A DNA stretch of 64,000 nucleotides from an uncultured Lachnospiraceae bacterium. GTDB lineage: Bacteria; Bacillota; Clostridia; Lachnospirales; Lachnospiraceae. How positions within the stretch are numbered: position 1 is the first letter of the stretch; each line of letters begins with the position of its first letter. Position numbers and translations under genes: made by a program. The stretch lies in assembly GCA_934408585.1 (NCBI GenBank), contig CAKRVA010000004.1, forward strand, positions 1 to 64,000, written 5' to 3'. Positions 33,728 to 42,883 of this stretch are shown in pieces. The notes below the pieces were generated by a model, which searched no databases, was not told the DNA's origin, and saw only the letters and a program-made list of their open reading frames with translations.

Positions 33728-34165
33728 ATGAAGTATCTTGAAAAAGAGCAGTTTGAAAAAGCAAATATGTTTGGAACGGGTATGCCAAATGATGCATACG
33801 CAAAATATTTTATTGGAAATTCTTTTTTGAATCCGTTAACGAAACCCGGAGAAGACCCGATTTTTCTTGCAAATGTGACGTTTGAACCGGGATGCAGAAA
33901 TAACTGGCATATTCATCATGCCAAAAGTGGTGGCGGACAAATTCTCATATGTACTGCCGGCGAGGGCTGGTATCAGGAAGAGGGAAAAGAAGCTGTCAGT
34001 CTTTCGGAAGGAAGTATTGTAGTGATTCGGCCGGGCGTAAAGCATTGGCATGGTGCCAAGGCTGATAGTTATTTCAGTCATATTTCGTTGGAAGTTCCGG
34101 CAGTAGAGGGCTCCAATGAATGGCTGGAGCCGGTATCGGATGATGTTTATAATAAGTTAAAATAG
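33728..34165 (+). CDS. Cupin domain protein
   Basis: The 145-residue single cupin has motif 1 around NNWHIHHAKSGGGQILICTAGEGWYQ (residues about 57-83; metal ligands His, His, and a Gln in the usual Glu position) and motif 2 IRPGVKHWHGA. It probably binds a metal. The CMD gene is 11 bp downstream, and joint action on a small aromatic or quinone-like substrate is an inference. Confidence 0.85.
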   Translation: MKYLEKEQFEKANMFGTGMPNDAYAKYFIGNSFLNPLTKPGEDPIFLANVTFEPGCRNNWHIHHAKSGGGQILICTAGEGWYQEEGKEAVSLSEGSIVVIRPGVKHWHGAKADSYFSHISLEVPAVEGSNEWLEPVSDDVYNKLK

Positions 34166-34176
34166 GAGAAAAGAGT

Positions 34177-34503
34177 ATGGAAAAAATTGTACAGACAGCA
34201 GGCCGGGATGCACTCGGAGAATTTGCACCCGACTTTGCACATTTTAATGATGATGTTTTATTTGGCGAAAACTGGAACAACGAAGATATTGATTTGAAAA
34301 CAAGATGTATCATTACCGTAGTTGCGTTGATGGCATCTGGAGTTACAGATTCTTCCCTGATGTATCATCTGGAAAATGCAAAGAAGCATGGAGTAACCAG
34401 AAATGAAATTGCTGCGATTGTTACGCATGTTGCATTTTATGCCGGATGGCCAAAGGCATGGGCGGTATTCCATATGGCAAAGCAGGTTTGGAGCGAAAAA
34501 TAG
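34177..34503 (+). CDS. Carboxymuconolactone decarboxylase (CMD) family protein
   Basis: This 108-residue all-helical protein has the CMD-family pattern DLKTRCIITVVALMASG...LMYHLENAKKHGVTRNEI. The AhpD peroxiredoxin-partner CxxC motif is absent (only one Cys), so a redox AhpD role is unlikely. Family members include decarboxylases and proteins of unknown role. It is the last gene of the flavodoxin cluster, followed by a strong hairpin. Confidence 0.88.
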   Translation: MEKIVQTAGRDALGEFAPDFAHFNDDVLFGENWNNEDIDLKTRCIITVVALMASGVTDSSLMYHLENAKKHGVTRNEIAAIVTHVAFYAGWPKAWAVFHMAKQVWSEK

Positions 34504-34548
34504 TTTTTTGAAATTCCCCTTTTTTCGGAAATATGGTATATTTAATTT

Positions 34549-34590
34549 GGATGTCAGAAGAGACAGGATTCTTTTGACATCCAAATCTTT
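34549..34590 (+). terminator. Terminator after the CMD gene
   Basis: GGATGTCA (34549-34556) pairs with TGACATCC (34575-34582), with an inner AAGA/TTCT continuation, followed by a short AAATCTTT tract. Confidence 0.75.
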
Positions 34591-34640
34591 ATAGGCAGTT
34601 GCCTATCGAAATTTTTATGAAAAAAGGAATCCTATAAAAG

Positions 34641-35795
34641 ATGAAATTTTTGCATACGGCAGACCTTCATATTGGAAAAGTGGTAAATGATTTTTCCATG
34701 TTGGAGGATCAGAAAGATATTTTAAATAAAATTTTGCAGGCAGCATGTGAAAACAGTGTGGATGCAATTGTGATAGCCGGGGATATTTATGACCGTTCGA
34801 TTCCACCGGCAGAGGCGGTAGCTGTTTTTGATGACTTTATTACCCGTGTTGTAGAGGCAGGAATTCAGGTCGTTCTAATTGCAGGAAATCATGATTCGCA
34901 GGAAAGAGTCAGTTTCCTTGAAAATATTTTGTGCAGACAGGGCGTACATATTGCAGGTGTAGTAAAGGAAAAGTTAAGCCGGTTTACCCTGGAAAAGAAT
35001 GGAATTTTGACAGAATTTGTACTGCTCCCGTTTTGCCGGCCGGCGCAGGTACAGTGCCAGACCAGCCAGGAGGCAGTACAGAAGCTGTTGGAAGGATATT
35101 GGAAGGAAGAAAAAGAGCAGGAACCGGAACTGGGAAAAATGCGTGTTCTGGTAACGCACTTTTTTGTCACAAATGGTGGACATACACCGGAACTTTCCGA
35201 CAGTGAAACAACGATACATGTAGGAAGTCTGGATAATGTGGATGCATCGGTGCTAAAAGGCTTTGACTATGTTGCACTGGGACATATCCATAAAGCACAG
35301 CAGATAGGGGAGGAACATATTTATTATGCGGGAACCCCATTGAAGTACTCGTTTGGAGAAACCAATCAGGTAAAAAGCGTTTCTATTGTGGAGCTTTGCC
35401 CGGCGAAGATAAGTGTAAAAAAAGTGCCTCTGGTTCCGCAGCATGATATGCGGAAAATAAAAGGAACATTGCAGGAGCTTCTGGATCAGGGAAGAGAAGA
35501 GGGAGCCTCCAGAGAAGACTATATCCAGGCATGCCTTACGGATTCCGGAGAACTGCTGGAACCAATGGAAACATTGCGAAGCGTTTATCCCAATGTCATG
35601 CAGATTATCAGAGAGCGCGAGGATGCCGGAATAGTTGGAAAAGAATTTGGAACGGGAGCAGAGGATATTTTTGTAAAGCGAAAAGAACCGAATCTCCTTT
35701 TTGAAGAATTCTATCATGAGGTTCAGGGAACCGGACTGACCGAGGAGCAAAAGGCGTATATACAGACGGTTGTTCGCGAGCTGGAGGAGAACTGA
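34641..35795 (+). CDS. sbcD: Exonuclease SbcD (Mre11-type nuclease)
   Basis: The 384-residue calcineurin-fold nuclease carries the metal motifs HTADLHIG (residues 5-12), AGDIYDR, GNHDS, THFF and GHIH. With SbcC it forms the Mre11/Rad50-like complex that opens DNA hairpins and processes blocked ends. The gene is 3 bp upstream of sbcC, so the two are translationally coupled. In a region rich in long palindromes, SbcCD is the enzyme expected to attack them if extruded. Confidence 0.95.
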   Translation: MKFLHTADLHIGKVVNDFSMLEDQKDILNKILQAACENSVDAIVIAGDIYDRSIPPAEAVAVFDDFITRVVEAGIQVVLIAGNHDSQERVSFLENILCRQGVHIAGVVKEKLSRFTLEKNGILTEFVLLPFCRPAQVQCQTSQEAVQKLLEGYWKEEKEQEPELGKMRVLVTHFFVTNGGHTPELSDSETTIHVGSLDNVDASVLKGFDYVALGHIHKAQQIGEEHIYYAGTPLKYSFGETNQVKSVSIVELCPAKISVKKVPLVPQHDMRKIKGTLQELLDQGREEGASREDYIQACLTDSGELLEPMETLRSVYPNVMQIIREREDAGIVGKEFGTGAEDIFVKRKEPNLLFEEFYHEVQGTGLTEEQKAYIQTVVRELEEN

Positions 35796-35798
35796 TTT

Positions 35799-38123
35799 AT
35801 GAAACCATTACAACTAACCATTTGCGGATGGGGACCATATAAAGATACACAGCACATTGATTTTGAACGAATGGAAGAGCGTGGACTTTTTCTGATTACG
35901 GGAGCTACCGGAGCAGGAAAAACAACGGTCTTTGATGCCATTATGTATGCACTGTATGGCGCCATGAGTGGAGAAGTGAGAGAAAAAGGAAGTGTCCGTT
36001 CTGACTTTGCAGCCGTAGGAACGCCTACGTATGTAGAACTTTTGATGTCCCATCATGGCAAACAGTACAAAATATACCGGAATCCGGAATACGCACGTCC
36101 CAAGAAACGGAAAAATGGTGAGGGAACGGAGTACACGAAAGAAAAAGAAAAATCAGTGCTTACCCTGCCCGATGGAACAGCAGTGGAGGGAACGAGTGAA
36201 GTAAACCGTAGAATACAGGAATTGCTCGGACTGGATTATCGTCAGTTTAAGCAGATATCTATGATTGCACAGGGAGAGTTTACGCGTCTGCTGCTTGCAT
36301 CATCCGGAGAAAAAACAAGGATTTTCCGCGAAATATTTGATACGCAGATTTATGAAAAAGTAGCACAGACCTTAAAGGGAAAATCGAGTGCGCTTTATCG
36401 GGAAGTCAGTGAATGCCGTCATAAAATGGAGGAAGATCTGGATTTGTATCTTCCTATGGAAGAAAAAAAGGAAGAGTTTCAGGAGCTTACCGCAGGAAAA
36501 GCATACGATTATAAAGCAATAATACGATATCTGGAAGAAGAAAGAAAGTGTCTTCAGACATCTTTGCAGAATGCAGAAGCGGAGCTTCAAAAAAAGGAGA
36601 GTTTCCTGCTTCAGGCACATTTATATCAGGAGGTGCTGGAGCAGAAACAGCTGCTGGAGAGAAAAATCAGAGAAAACGAAGATAAACTCAGGGAATTGAA
36701 GGAGGAAGGAACGCAGCTTGCCTTTTTTGAACAGTACCGGGAGGCATTTGAGGAATTATTTGACCTCAGAAAGCAGAAGGAAGATTGGGAAAATAAAGAA
36801 TTACATAATTCAACATTATGTAAACAAGAAAAGAAAAATACAGAAACCGCAAAAAATATCTATTTAAAAGGAGAAGAAGAGGAACGGCAATTAAGACAGA
36901 AGTTTGAGAATCAGCAGACTGCCTACCGGCACGGAATTGCAGGAATTCTTGCCGATGACTTGCAGGAAGGAAAGCCATGCCCGGTGTGTGGTTCCGTTCA
37001 TCATCCGTTACCGGCGGAAAAAGAAGCGGATATTCCGACAAAAGAGCAGGTTGACCGGCTGCAGGATTTGTGTAATAAAAAGCAGGAAGAGGTCCGGATG
37101 CTTCATGGAAAGTTAATGGCATCCCTGGCAAAAACGGAGCAGCTGGAGGAACAGGGAAAAGAACTGCAAACACAGGGGTTGGAAATCGAAAAGAAATATC
37201 AGTCATATCCGGAGCGTCTCCGGGAAGTGCTGGAGCAGCATTCCGTGGAAGAAATCCGGGGGAAACTGCGCCGGGCAGAACAAATTTCTGTATTGTGTGA
37301 GGAAAAAGAAAAGCAACAAAAGAGTTTTCGTGAAGAATTGAATCAAAGAGAGGAAGATTGCAGACAGCGGAAGCAGGAGTTTCAGAACTATGATATGGAG
37401 AATGGAAGCCTGACGCCAATTGATACAGAGAATATCACAGGACTTTTGCAGGAGGCAGAAAAGGCAAAGAGTGTGGCACAACAGGAGTATGCAAAGAAAA
37501 AGAGTGTTCTGGAACGGAATCTTCAGATTAAGGATTCATTGTCTAAAAAGTATCATCAGATGACGAAACTGATGGAAAAGTATTCTCTGGTAAAAGGACT
37601 TGATGATGCGGCAAATGGGAATAATAAAAGAAGAATGGTGTTTGAGCAGTACGTTTTGATTTCCTACTTTGAAGAAATTCTGATGGCAGCAAATCTCCGG
37701 CTCAGAATGATGAGCAGTGGAAGATATGAACTGCGGCGTGTTCAAGAGATTCAGGATGGAAGAAGTAAAGACAGTCTTGATATGGAAGTGTTGGATTATT
37801 ATACCGGAAAATACCGTTCGGTAAAAACACTGTCAGGAGGGGAAACCTTTAAGGTGGCATTGAGTCTTGCGCTTGGTATGAGCGATGTGATTCAGGCAGG
37901 AAAAGGCGGCATTCAGGTAGAAACGTTATTTATTGATGAAGGATTTGGTACGCTGGATGCAGAATCTCTGGACCAGGCATGCCAGGTGTTACAGGGACTT
38001 ACGGAAAAGAACCGGCTGATTGGAATCATTTCCCATGTGCCGGAATTGTCGGAAAAAATAACCGATCAGATACGCATTGAAAAAACAAGCAGTGGAAGTA
38101 ATATCCATGTTGTGGTATCTTAA
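35799..38123 (+). CDS. sbcC: Exonuclease SbcC (Rad50-type ATPase)
   Basis: The 774-residue SMC-like ATPase has Walker A GATGAGKTT near 35-43, two long coiled-coil arms joined by the zinc hook CPVC near 394 (GKPCPVCGSVHHP), signature LSGGETFKVALSLAL near 677 and Walker B LFIDEGFGTLD. It is shorter than the 1000-residue SbcC of E. coli, mainly in the coiled coil, and thus has short arms. It is complete in all catalytic motifs. Confidence 0.95.
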   Translation: MKPLQLTICGWGPYKDTQHIDFERMEERGLFLITGATGAGKTTVFDAIMYALYGAMSGEVREKGSVRSDFAAVGTPTYVELLMSHHGKQYKIYRNPEYARPKKRKNGEGTEYTKEKEKSVLTLPDGTAVEGTSEVNRRIQELLGLDYRQFKQISMIAQGEFTRLLLASSGEKTRIFREIFDTQIYEKVAQTLKGKSSALYREVSECRHKMEEDLDLYLPMEEKKEEFQELTAGKAYDYKAIIRYLEEERKCLQTSLQNAEAELQKKESFLLQAHLYQEVLEQKQLLERKIRENEDKLRELKEEGTQLAFFEQYREAFEELFDLRKQKEDWENKELHNSTLCKQEKKNTETAKNIYLKGEEEERQLRQKFENQQTAYRHGIAGILADDLQEGKPCPVCGSVHHPLPAEKEADIPTKEQVDRLQDLCNKKQEEVRMLHGKLMASLAKTEQLEEQGKELQTQGLEIEKKYQSYPERLREVLEQHSVEEIRGKLRRAEQISVLCEEKEKQQKSFREELNQREEDCRQRKQEFQNYDMENGSLTPIDTENITGLLQEAEKAKSVAQQEYAKKKSVLERNLQIKDSLSKKYHQMTKLMEKYSLVKGLDDAANGNNKRRMVFEQYVLISYFEEILMAANLRLRMMSSGRYELRRVQEIQDGRSKDSLDMEVLDYYTGKYRSVKTLSGGETFKVALSLALGMSDVIQAGKGGIQVETLFIDEGFGTLDAESLDQACQVLQGLTEKNRLIGIISHVPELSEKITDQIRIEKTSSGSNIHVVVS

Positions 38124-38164
38124 ATTACAAGGTAGTATTAGTCAGAAAAGAAAGTGGTTAATGG

Positions 38165-39244
38165 ATGAAAAATAGAAGAATATATGCATGGCTGCTTGCG
38201 ATTGTGTGTAGTATCAGTATGCTCCTTACGGGATGTGCGGGAACATCACCGGAAGGACAAAAGAAAAAAGTGGTACTGACAGCCGGATTTAAGAAAAACG
38301 AAGTATTTAAGATTGAAGATGTTTCGGGAACACTTCCCGAGATTATGGTATATCTTGTAACGATGCAGAATCAGTATGAAGCTTTATATGGAAAAGAAAT
38401 CTGGCAGACAAATCTGGGGGACCAGACACTGGCGGATAGTGTGAAGGAAACCATATTGGCAAATCTGGCGCAGGTCAAGGCAATGAATCTGCTGGCAAAA
38501 AAGTACGACGTGACGTTAAGTGCCGATGACCTGGAAAAGATTACACTGGCATCCAGAGAATATTATGGAAGCCTGAATGATACCGAAATCCAGGTGATGG
38601 GAGTTACACCTGAAATCATTGAACAGATGTATCAGGAGTATGCCCTGGCACATAAAGTTTACCGTTATATCATTAAAGACATTAATCCGGAGATTAGTGA
38701 TGATGAAGCAAGAACCATTACCGTAGACCATATCTTTATCAAAACATATGAGATGGATGGTACGGGAACCAAAATCGAATACTCCGAAGAAAGACGTCAG
38801 GAGGCATACGAGAAGGCAAAAGAAATACTGGCGATGGCAAGGGAAGAAGGCAGTGATTTTAAAGAACTGGTGCTGCAATATAGTGATGGCGATAAAGGGA
38901 CGTATTCCTTCGGTAAGGGAGAAACTGAACCGGCCTTCGAAGAAGCAGCGTTCAATCTTGCAACGGGAGAAATCAGTGACATTATTGAAACGCCCTATGG
39001 CTTTCATATTATTAAATGCCTGAGTACATTTGACAAAGAGCAGACAAGCGCGAACAAGGTTAAGATTGTAGAGGAAAAGCGGGAAGAGGTCTTTGGTGAA
39101 GAATATGATGTTTTTGCGGGAAATCTGACAAAAGATCTGAATAAAGAGCTTTGGAGTTCCGTACAGCTTGTAGATCAGGAGGACGTTACAACGCAGGATT
39201 TTTTTGTGATATACCGCAAGTATATGGAGAAAGCAACCGAATAA
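38165..39244 (+). CDS. PrsA-like peptidyl-prolyl isomerase lipoprotein
   Basis: The 359-residue lipoprotein has a signal peptide and lipobox LLTGC (Cys24), a helical N-terminal chaperone region, and a parvulin domain (about 190-300: VDHIFIKTYEMDGTG, SDGDKGTYSFGKGE, AFNLATGEISDIIETPYGFHIIKC). It should fold secreted proteins at the outer face of the membrane. Its stop is only 9 bp from the CIRCE element of htpG. Confidence 0.9.
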   Translation: MKNRRIYAWLLAIVCSISMLLTGCAGTSPEGQKKKVVLTAGFKKNEVFKIEDVSGTLPEIMVYLVTMQNQYEALYGKEIWQTNLGDQTLADSVKETILANLAQVKAMNLLAKKYDVTLSADDLEKITLASREYYGSLNDTEIQVMGVTPEIIEQMYQEYALAHKVYRYIIKDINPEISDDEARTITVDHIFIKTYEMDGTGTKIEYSEERRQEAYEKAKEILAMAREEGSDFKELVLQYSDGDKGTYSFGKGETEPAFEEAAFNLATGEISDIIETPYGFHIIKCLSTFDKEQTSANKVKIVEEKREEVFGEEYDVFAGNLTKDLNKELWSSVQLVDQEDVTTQDFFVIYRKYMEKATE

Positions 39245-39253
39245 AAAGATTTG

Positions 39254-39280
39254 TTAGCACTCATTTTTGATGAGTGCTAA
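39254..39280 (+). promoter_or_regulatory. CIRCE element (HrcA operator)
   Basis: TTAGCACTC-N9-GAGTGCTAA is an exact CIRCE inverted repeat. It sits immediately upstream of the -35 of the htpG promoter, so HrcA is expected to repress htpG. Since it is followed by TTTTTTC, it could also act as the terminator of the preceding foldase gene. Confidence 0.95.
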
Positions 39281-39287
39281 TTTTTTC

Positions 39288-39316
39288 TTGACTTTTAAAA
39301 TAAACGGAATTAAAAT
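39288..39316 (+). promoter_or_regulatory. htpG promoter
   Basis: TTGACT at 39288-39293, a 17-bp spacer and TAAAAT at 39311-39316. The expected start of transcription is near 39323, which rules out the upstream in-frame ATG at 39317 as the htpG start. Confidence 0.85.
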
Positions 39317-39349
39317 ATGTTCTATAGTAATAAAAAAGGAGTGATTATT

Positions 39350-41398
39350 GTGGCAGAAAAACATGGTAGTTTATCAATTAACAGTGAAAACATATTCCCA
39401 ATTATTAAGAAGTGGTTATATTCCGACCATGACATTTTTTTCAGAGAATTGATTTCCAATGGTTGCGATGCAATCACCAAGTTGAAAAAACTGGACATGA
39501 TGGGTGAGTATACATTGCCGGAAGATTACAAGGGTAAAATCCAGGTACTTGTAAATCCGGAAGAAAAGACGCTGAAGTTCGTGGATAACGGTATTGGTAT
39601 GACCGCAGATGAGGTTGAGGAATACATCAATCAGATTGCATTTTCCGGTGCAACGGATTTTATTCAGAAGTATAAGGACAAAACAAATGAAGACCAGATT
39701 ATCGGTCACTTCGGACTTGGATTTTATTCCGCATTCATGGTAGCCAATGAAGTCCATATTGATACTCTTTCCTGGCAGAAGGACGCAAAACCGGTACATT
39801 GGGAATGCGACGGTGGAACAGAATTTGATATGAAGGAAGGAACCAGGGAAGAAGTTGGTACAACCATTACCCTGTTTCTGAATGAAGACGTTCTGGAGTT
39901 CTGCAATGAATACAGAGCACGTGAGGTAATCAAGAAGTATTGTTCCTTTATGCCGATTGAAATATATCTTTCCAAAGAAAATACAACAGAAACACAGACC
40001 ATTAAGGCAGAAGAAAAACTGGATACCGATGAGGTACTGGAAGAGATTAAACCAGAAAAGGAAGAAGATGGCCTGAAGCTCAAAATAAAGAAGCGTCCGG
40101 AACTTTTGAACGAAACACAGCCATTGTGGATGAAGCATCCAAATGAGTGTACAAAGGAAGAATACCTGGAATTTTACCGGAAAGTATTCCAGGATTACAA
40201 GGAACCATTGTTCTGGATTCATCTGAATATGGATTATCCGTTTAACCTGAAGGGTATTTTGTACTTCCCGAAAATCAATATGGAGTATGAATCTATTGAA
40301 GGAGTCATCAAGCTTTATAACAATCAGGTATTTATCGCGGATAATATCAAAGAAGTAATTCCTGAATTCCTGATGCTTTTGAAGGGCGTTATTGACTGCC
40401 CGGATTTACCGTTGAACGTATCAAGAAGTGCTTTGCAGAATGACGGATTTGTAAAGAAAATTTCTGATTATATTACGAAGAAGGTTGCAGACAAGCTTTC
40501 CGGAATGTGCAAGACGGAGAAGGAAGAGTACGACAAGTATTGGGATGACATCAGTCCGTTTATTAAATTTGGCTGTCTGAAAGATGATAAATTCTGTGAA
40601 AAGATGACCGACTATATTCTGTTCAAGAATCTGGACGGAAAATATCTGACACTTCCGGAATGCCTTGAAGTAAATAAGATTGACCCGGATGAAGTAGATA
40701 AGAACGAAGAAGCAGATGCTGATGTGGTGGATGAAAACGGAAATGAAGCAGACAACGAAGAAACGTCTGAAGAATCTGAGAAGAAAGAAAAAATCATCTA
40801 CTATGTAACCGATGAAAAACAGCAGGCTCAGTATATTAATATGTTCAAGGCAGCAAAAATGGATGCCGTTATCCTGACACATAATATTGACCAGCCATTT
40901 GTTTCCCAGTTGGAGGCAAAGAATGAAGGTATCAAGTTTATGCGAATCGATGCAGACCTGACAGATACCTTCCGTGCAAAGACGAGCAAAAAGGCAGAAA
41001 AGGAACTTGAAGAAGCAGCAGAAGCCATCACCAAGGTAATGAAGAAAGCTTTGAAGAAAGACAAAATTACCGTGAAAGTGGAGAAGCTGAAAAACAAAAA
41101 GATTTCTTCAATGGTTACGTTGTCTGAGGAAAGCCGCAGAATGCAGGATATGATGAAGATGTATTCTATGCCCGGAATGGATATGGGAGCCTTTGGAAAA
41201 GAAGGAGAAACCCTGATTCTGAATGCAAATCATCCACTGGTAGAATATGTAATGAACCATACCGACGGTGCTAACGTAGAAATGATTTGTGAACAGTTAT
41301 ACGACCTGGCATTGTTGCAGCATGCTCCGTTAGAGCCGGAAGCAATGGCAAAATTTGTACAGAGAAGTAATGATATCATGATGCTGCTTACAAAGTAA
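39350..41398 (+). CDS. htpG: Molecular chaperone HtpG (Hsp90)
   Basis: The 682-residue Hsp90 has the GHKL ATPase N-domain (FFRELISNGCDAITK, DNGIGMT, GHFGLGFYSAFMV), the middle domain with the catalytic Arg region (LPLNVSRSALQND) and a C-terminal dimerisation domain. A very acidic insert near 450-480 (DEVDKNEEADADVVDENGNE) is unusual for a bacterial HtpG, where the linker is generally shorter. The GTG at 39350 with AAGGAG upstream is the start. It is under CIRCE control. Confidence 0.95.
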   Translation: MAEKHGSLSINSENIFPIIKKWLYSDHDIFFRELISNGCDAITKLKKLDMMGEYTLPEDYKGKIQVLVNPEEKTLKFVDNGIGMTADEVEEYINQIAFSGATDFIQKYKDKTNEDQIIGHFGLGFYSAFMVANEVHIDTLSWQKDAKPVHWECDGGTEFDMKEGTREEVGTTITLFLNEDVLEFCNEYRAREVIKKYCSFMPIEIYLSKENTTETQTIKAEEKLDTDEVLEEIKPEKEEDGLKLKIKKRPELLNETQPLWMKHPNECTKEEYLEFYRKVFQDYKEPLFWIHLNMDYPFNLKGILYFPKINMEYESIEGVIKLYNNQVFIADNIKEVIPEFLMLLKGVIDCPDLPLNVSRSALQNDGFVKKISDYITKKVADKLSGMCKTEKEEYDKYWDDISPFIKFGCLKDDKFCEKMTDYILFKNLDGKYLTLPECLEVNKIDPDEVDKNEEADADVVDENGNEADNEETSEESEKKEKIIYYVTDEKQQAQYINMFKAAKMDAVILTHNIDQPFVSQLEAKNEGIKFMRIDADLTDTFRAKTSKKAEKELEEAAEAITKVMKKALKKDKITVKVEKLKNKKISSMVTLSEESRRMQDMMKMYSMPGMDMGAFGKEGETLILNANHPLVEYVMNHTDGANVEMICEQLYDLALLQHAPLEPEAMAKFVQRSNDIMMLLTK

Positions 41399-41422
41399 TT
41401 TGGGAGAGCAACCGAAATAAAG

Positions 41423-41460
41423 ACCTCTGCATACTATATAGTAAATATAGATGCAGAGGT
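41423..41460 (+). promoter_or_regulatory. Hairpin that buries the ribosome site of the peptidoglycan-binding gene
   Basis: ACCTCTGCAT (41423-41432) pairs with ATGCAGAGGT (41451-41460), and the stem extends through CTATA/TATAG. The right arm contains AGAGG, the only plausible Shine-Dalgarno for the ATG at 41467. It may serve as a terminator for htpG, a translational block for the next gene, or both. Confidence 0.6.
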
Positions 41461-41466
41461 TTATTT

Positions 41467-42726
41467 ATGCCTGAAAATGAAAACGGCCAGGTGACGTCTT
41501 CCGACAGAGGAAAGCTGCAGATTATGGTAACATCTTCCGTAGGATTTCTTCCAATTCAGAACGCCACAGTGACCATCTCCTATAAAGGTGTTCCGAACAA
41601 TACCATCGAGGAGTTGAATACAGATTCTTCCGGTCAGACAGCAACGATTGAACTGCCGTCTCCACCGGTAGAATACAGTATGGAACCGGAACAACTGGAA
41701 CAACCGTATTCCGAATACAATATCAAAGTAGAAGCAAATGGGTATGAGCCCGTAGAGGTTTCCGGAACGGAAATTCTTCCGGATGTGACTGCGTTACAGG
41801 GAATTTCGATGAATCCTTTGGAAACGGCACAAAGGGAAGACGAAGTAATTGTTATTCCGGACCATACCCTGTATGGAGAATATCCGCCTAAAATCGAAGA
41901 GGATGAAATCAAACCCATCGAAGAGGGTGAAATTGTATTAAGCCGGGTAGTGATCCCGGAGTATATTGTGGTGCATGACGGGGTGCCCGATGATTCCACA
42001 GCAAGAAACTATTATGTCCGTTATCGGGATTATATCAAAAATGTGGCTTCTTCAGAAATCTATGCCACATGGCCGGAAAACACCATTTACGCAAACGTGC
42101 TGGCAATTATGTCATTTACACTGAACCGTGTTTATACGGAATGGTATCGGAACAAAGGGTACAATTTTACAATCACCTCATCTACTGCTTATGACCAGAA
42201 GTGGATATACGGACGAAATATCTATTCCAATATCAGTCTGATTGTAGATACGATTTTTGCAAATTATCTTTCCAGACCGGGGGTAAGACAGCCTATTTTC
42301 ACATCATACTGTGATGGACAGCGGGTAACCTGCAGTGGTTTGAGCCAGTGGGGGTCCAAATATCTGGGGGACCGGGGATATACTCCGATTGAAATTATCC
42401 GTTACTATTATGGAAATGATATGTATATTAATTCCGCCGTCAGCGTGTCGGGAGTACCTTCTTCCTGGCCTGGCTATAACCTGAATATTGGTGCATCCGG
42501 GGACAATGTGCGTACGATACAGCGTCAGTTGAATCGAATTGCACAAAACTATCCGGCAATTCCAACCGTTACGGTAGATGGTATCTATGGACAAAGAACG
42601 GCGGAAGCCGTCCGTACATTCCAGCGTATTTTTAATCTGCCACAGTCCGGAATTGTGGATTTTCCGACATGGTACAGTATCTCCAATATTTATGTAGCGG
42701 TATCACGTATTGCAGAACCGGGATAA
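41467..42726 (+). CDS. SpoIID-like and peptidoglycan-binding domain protein
   Basis: This 419-residue protein has an N-terminal beta domain (carboxypeptidase-like, residues about 15-115), then a segment resembling SpoIID/amidase-enhancer proteins (NTIYANVLAIMSFTLNR, YCDGQRVTCSGLSQWGSKYLGDRGYTPIEIIRYYYG), and a C-terminal PG_binding_1 domain (GDNVRTIQRQLNRIA...GIYGQRTAEAVRTFQRIF). There is no classical signal peptide, which suggests action in a forespore/mother-cell compartment, non-classical export or a cytosolic stage. It lies between htpG and the DUF5717/Hsp70-like module. Confidence 0.75.
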   Translation: MPENENGQVTSSDRGKLQIMVTSSVGFLPIQNATVTISYKGVPNNTIEELNTDSSGQTATIELPSPPVEYSMEPEQLEQPYSEYNIKVEANGYEPVEVSGTEILPDVTALQGISMNPLETAQREDEVIVIPDHTLYGEYPPKIEEDEIKPIEEGEIVLSRVVIPEYIVVHDGVPDDSTARNYYVRYRDYIKNVASSEIYATWPENTIYANVLAIMSFTLNRVYTEWYRNKGYNFTITSSTAYDQKWIYGRNIYSNISLIVDTIFANYLSRPGVRQPIFTSYCDGQRVTCSGLSQWGSKYLGDRGYTPIEIIRYYYGNDMYINSAVSVSGVPSSWPGYNLNIGASGDNVRTIQRQLNRIAQNYPAIPTVTVDGIYGQRTAEAVRTFQRIFNLPQSGIVDFPTWYSISNIYVAVSRIAEPG

Positions 42727-42737
42727 ACATTGATTTT

Positions 42738-42770
42738 GTGCATATGGATGCGATGGGTGTTCATATGCAC
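42738..42770 (+). terminator. Hairpin after the peptidoglycan-binding gene
   Basis: GTGCATATG and CATATGCAC form a perfect 9-bp stem with a 15-nt loop. The downstream tract (AAACATTTTG) is poor in U, so termination strength is uncertain. Confidence 0.5.
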
Positions 42771-42808
42771 AAACATTTTGTCTTGAAGTAGTTTTCTAAG
42801 GTTTGGTG

Positions 42809-42838
42809 TTGCGAAAAGCAACGTCAGAATGGTATACT
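42809..42838 (+). promoter_or_regulatory. Promoter of the DUF5717/Hsp70-like module
   Basis: TTGCGA at 42809-42814 and TATACT at 42833-42838, separated by 18 bp. It lies inside the upstream extension of the open frame and supports the later GTG start at 42884. Confidence 0.6.
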
Positions 42839-42883
42839 GATTATGTATATTTTGATGTGGTTACTACCGGAGGAAAACGTGTT

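Noticed and set aside
36766..37419. 217-aa ORF antisense to sbcC
   Set aside because: Shadow of the coiled-coil and zinc-hook region of sbcC, with no start signals.
39317..39349. Upstream ATG start for htpG
   Set aside because: It lies immediately after the -10 and before the expected transcription start, while the GTG at 39350 has AAGGAG in front.
39416..40222. 268-aa ORF antisense to htpG
   Set aside because: Shadow of the conserved htpG frame, with a Cys/Phe-rich unnatural composition.
42803..42883. 27-codon upstream extension of the DUF5717-like protein
   Set aside because: It starts with TTG without a ribosome site and overlaps a promoter. GTG at 42884 has GGAGG ten bases before, and the family start pattern fits there.
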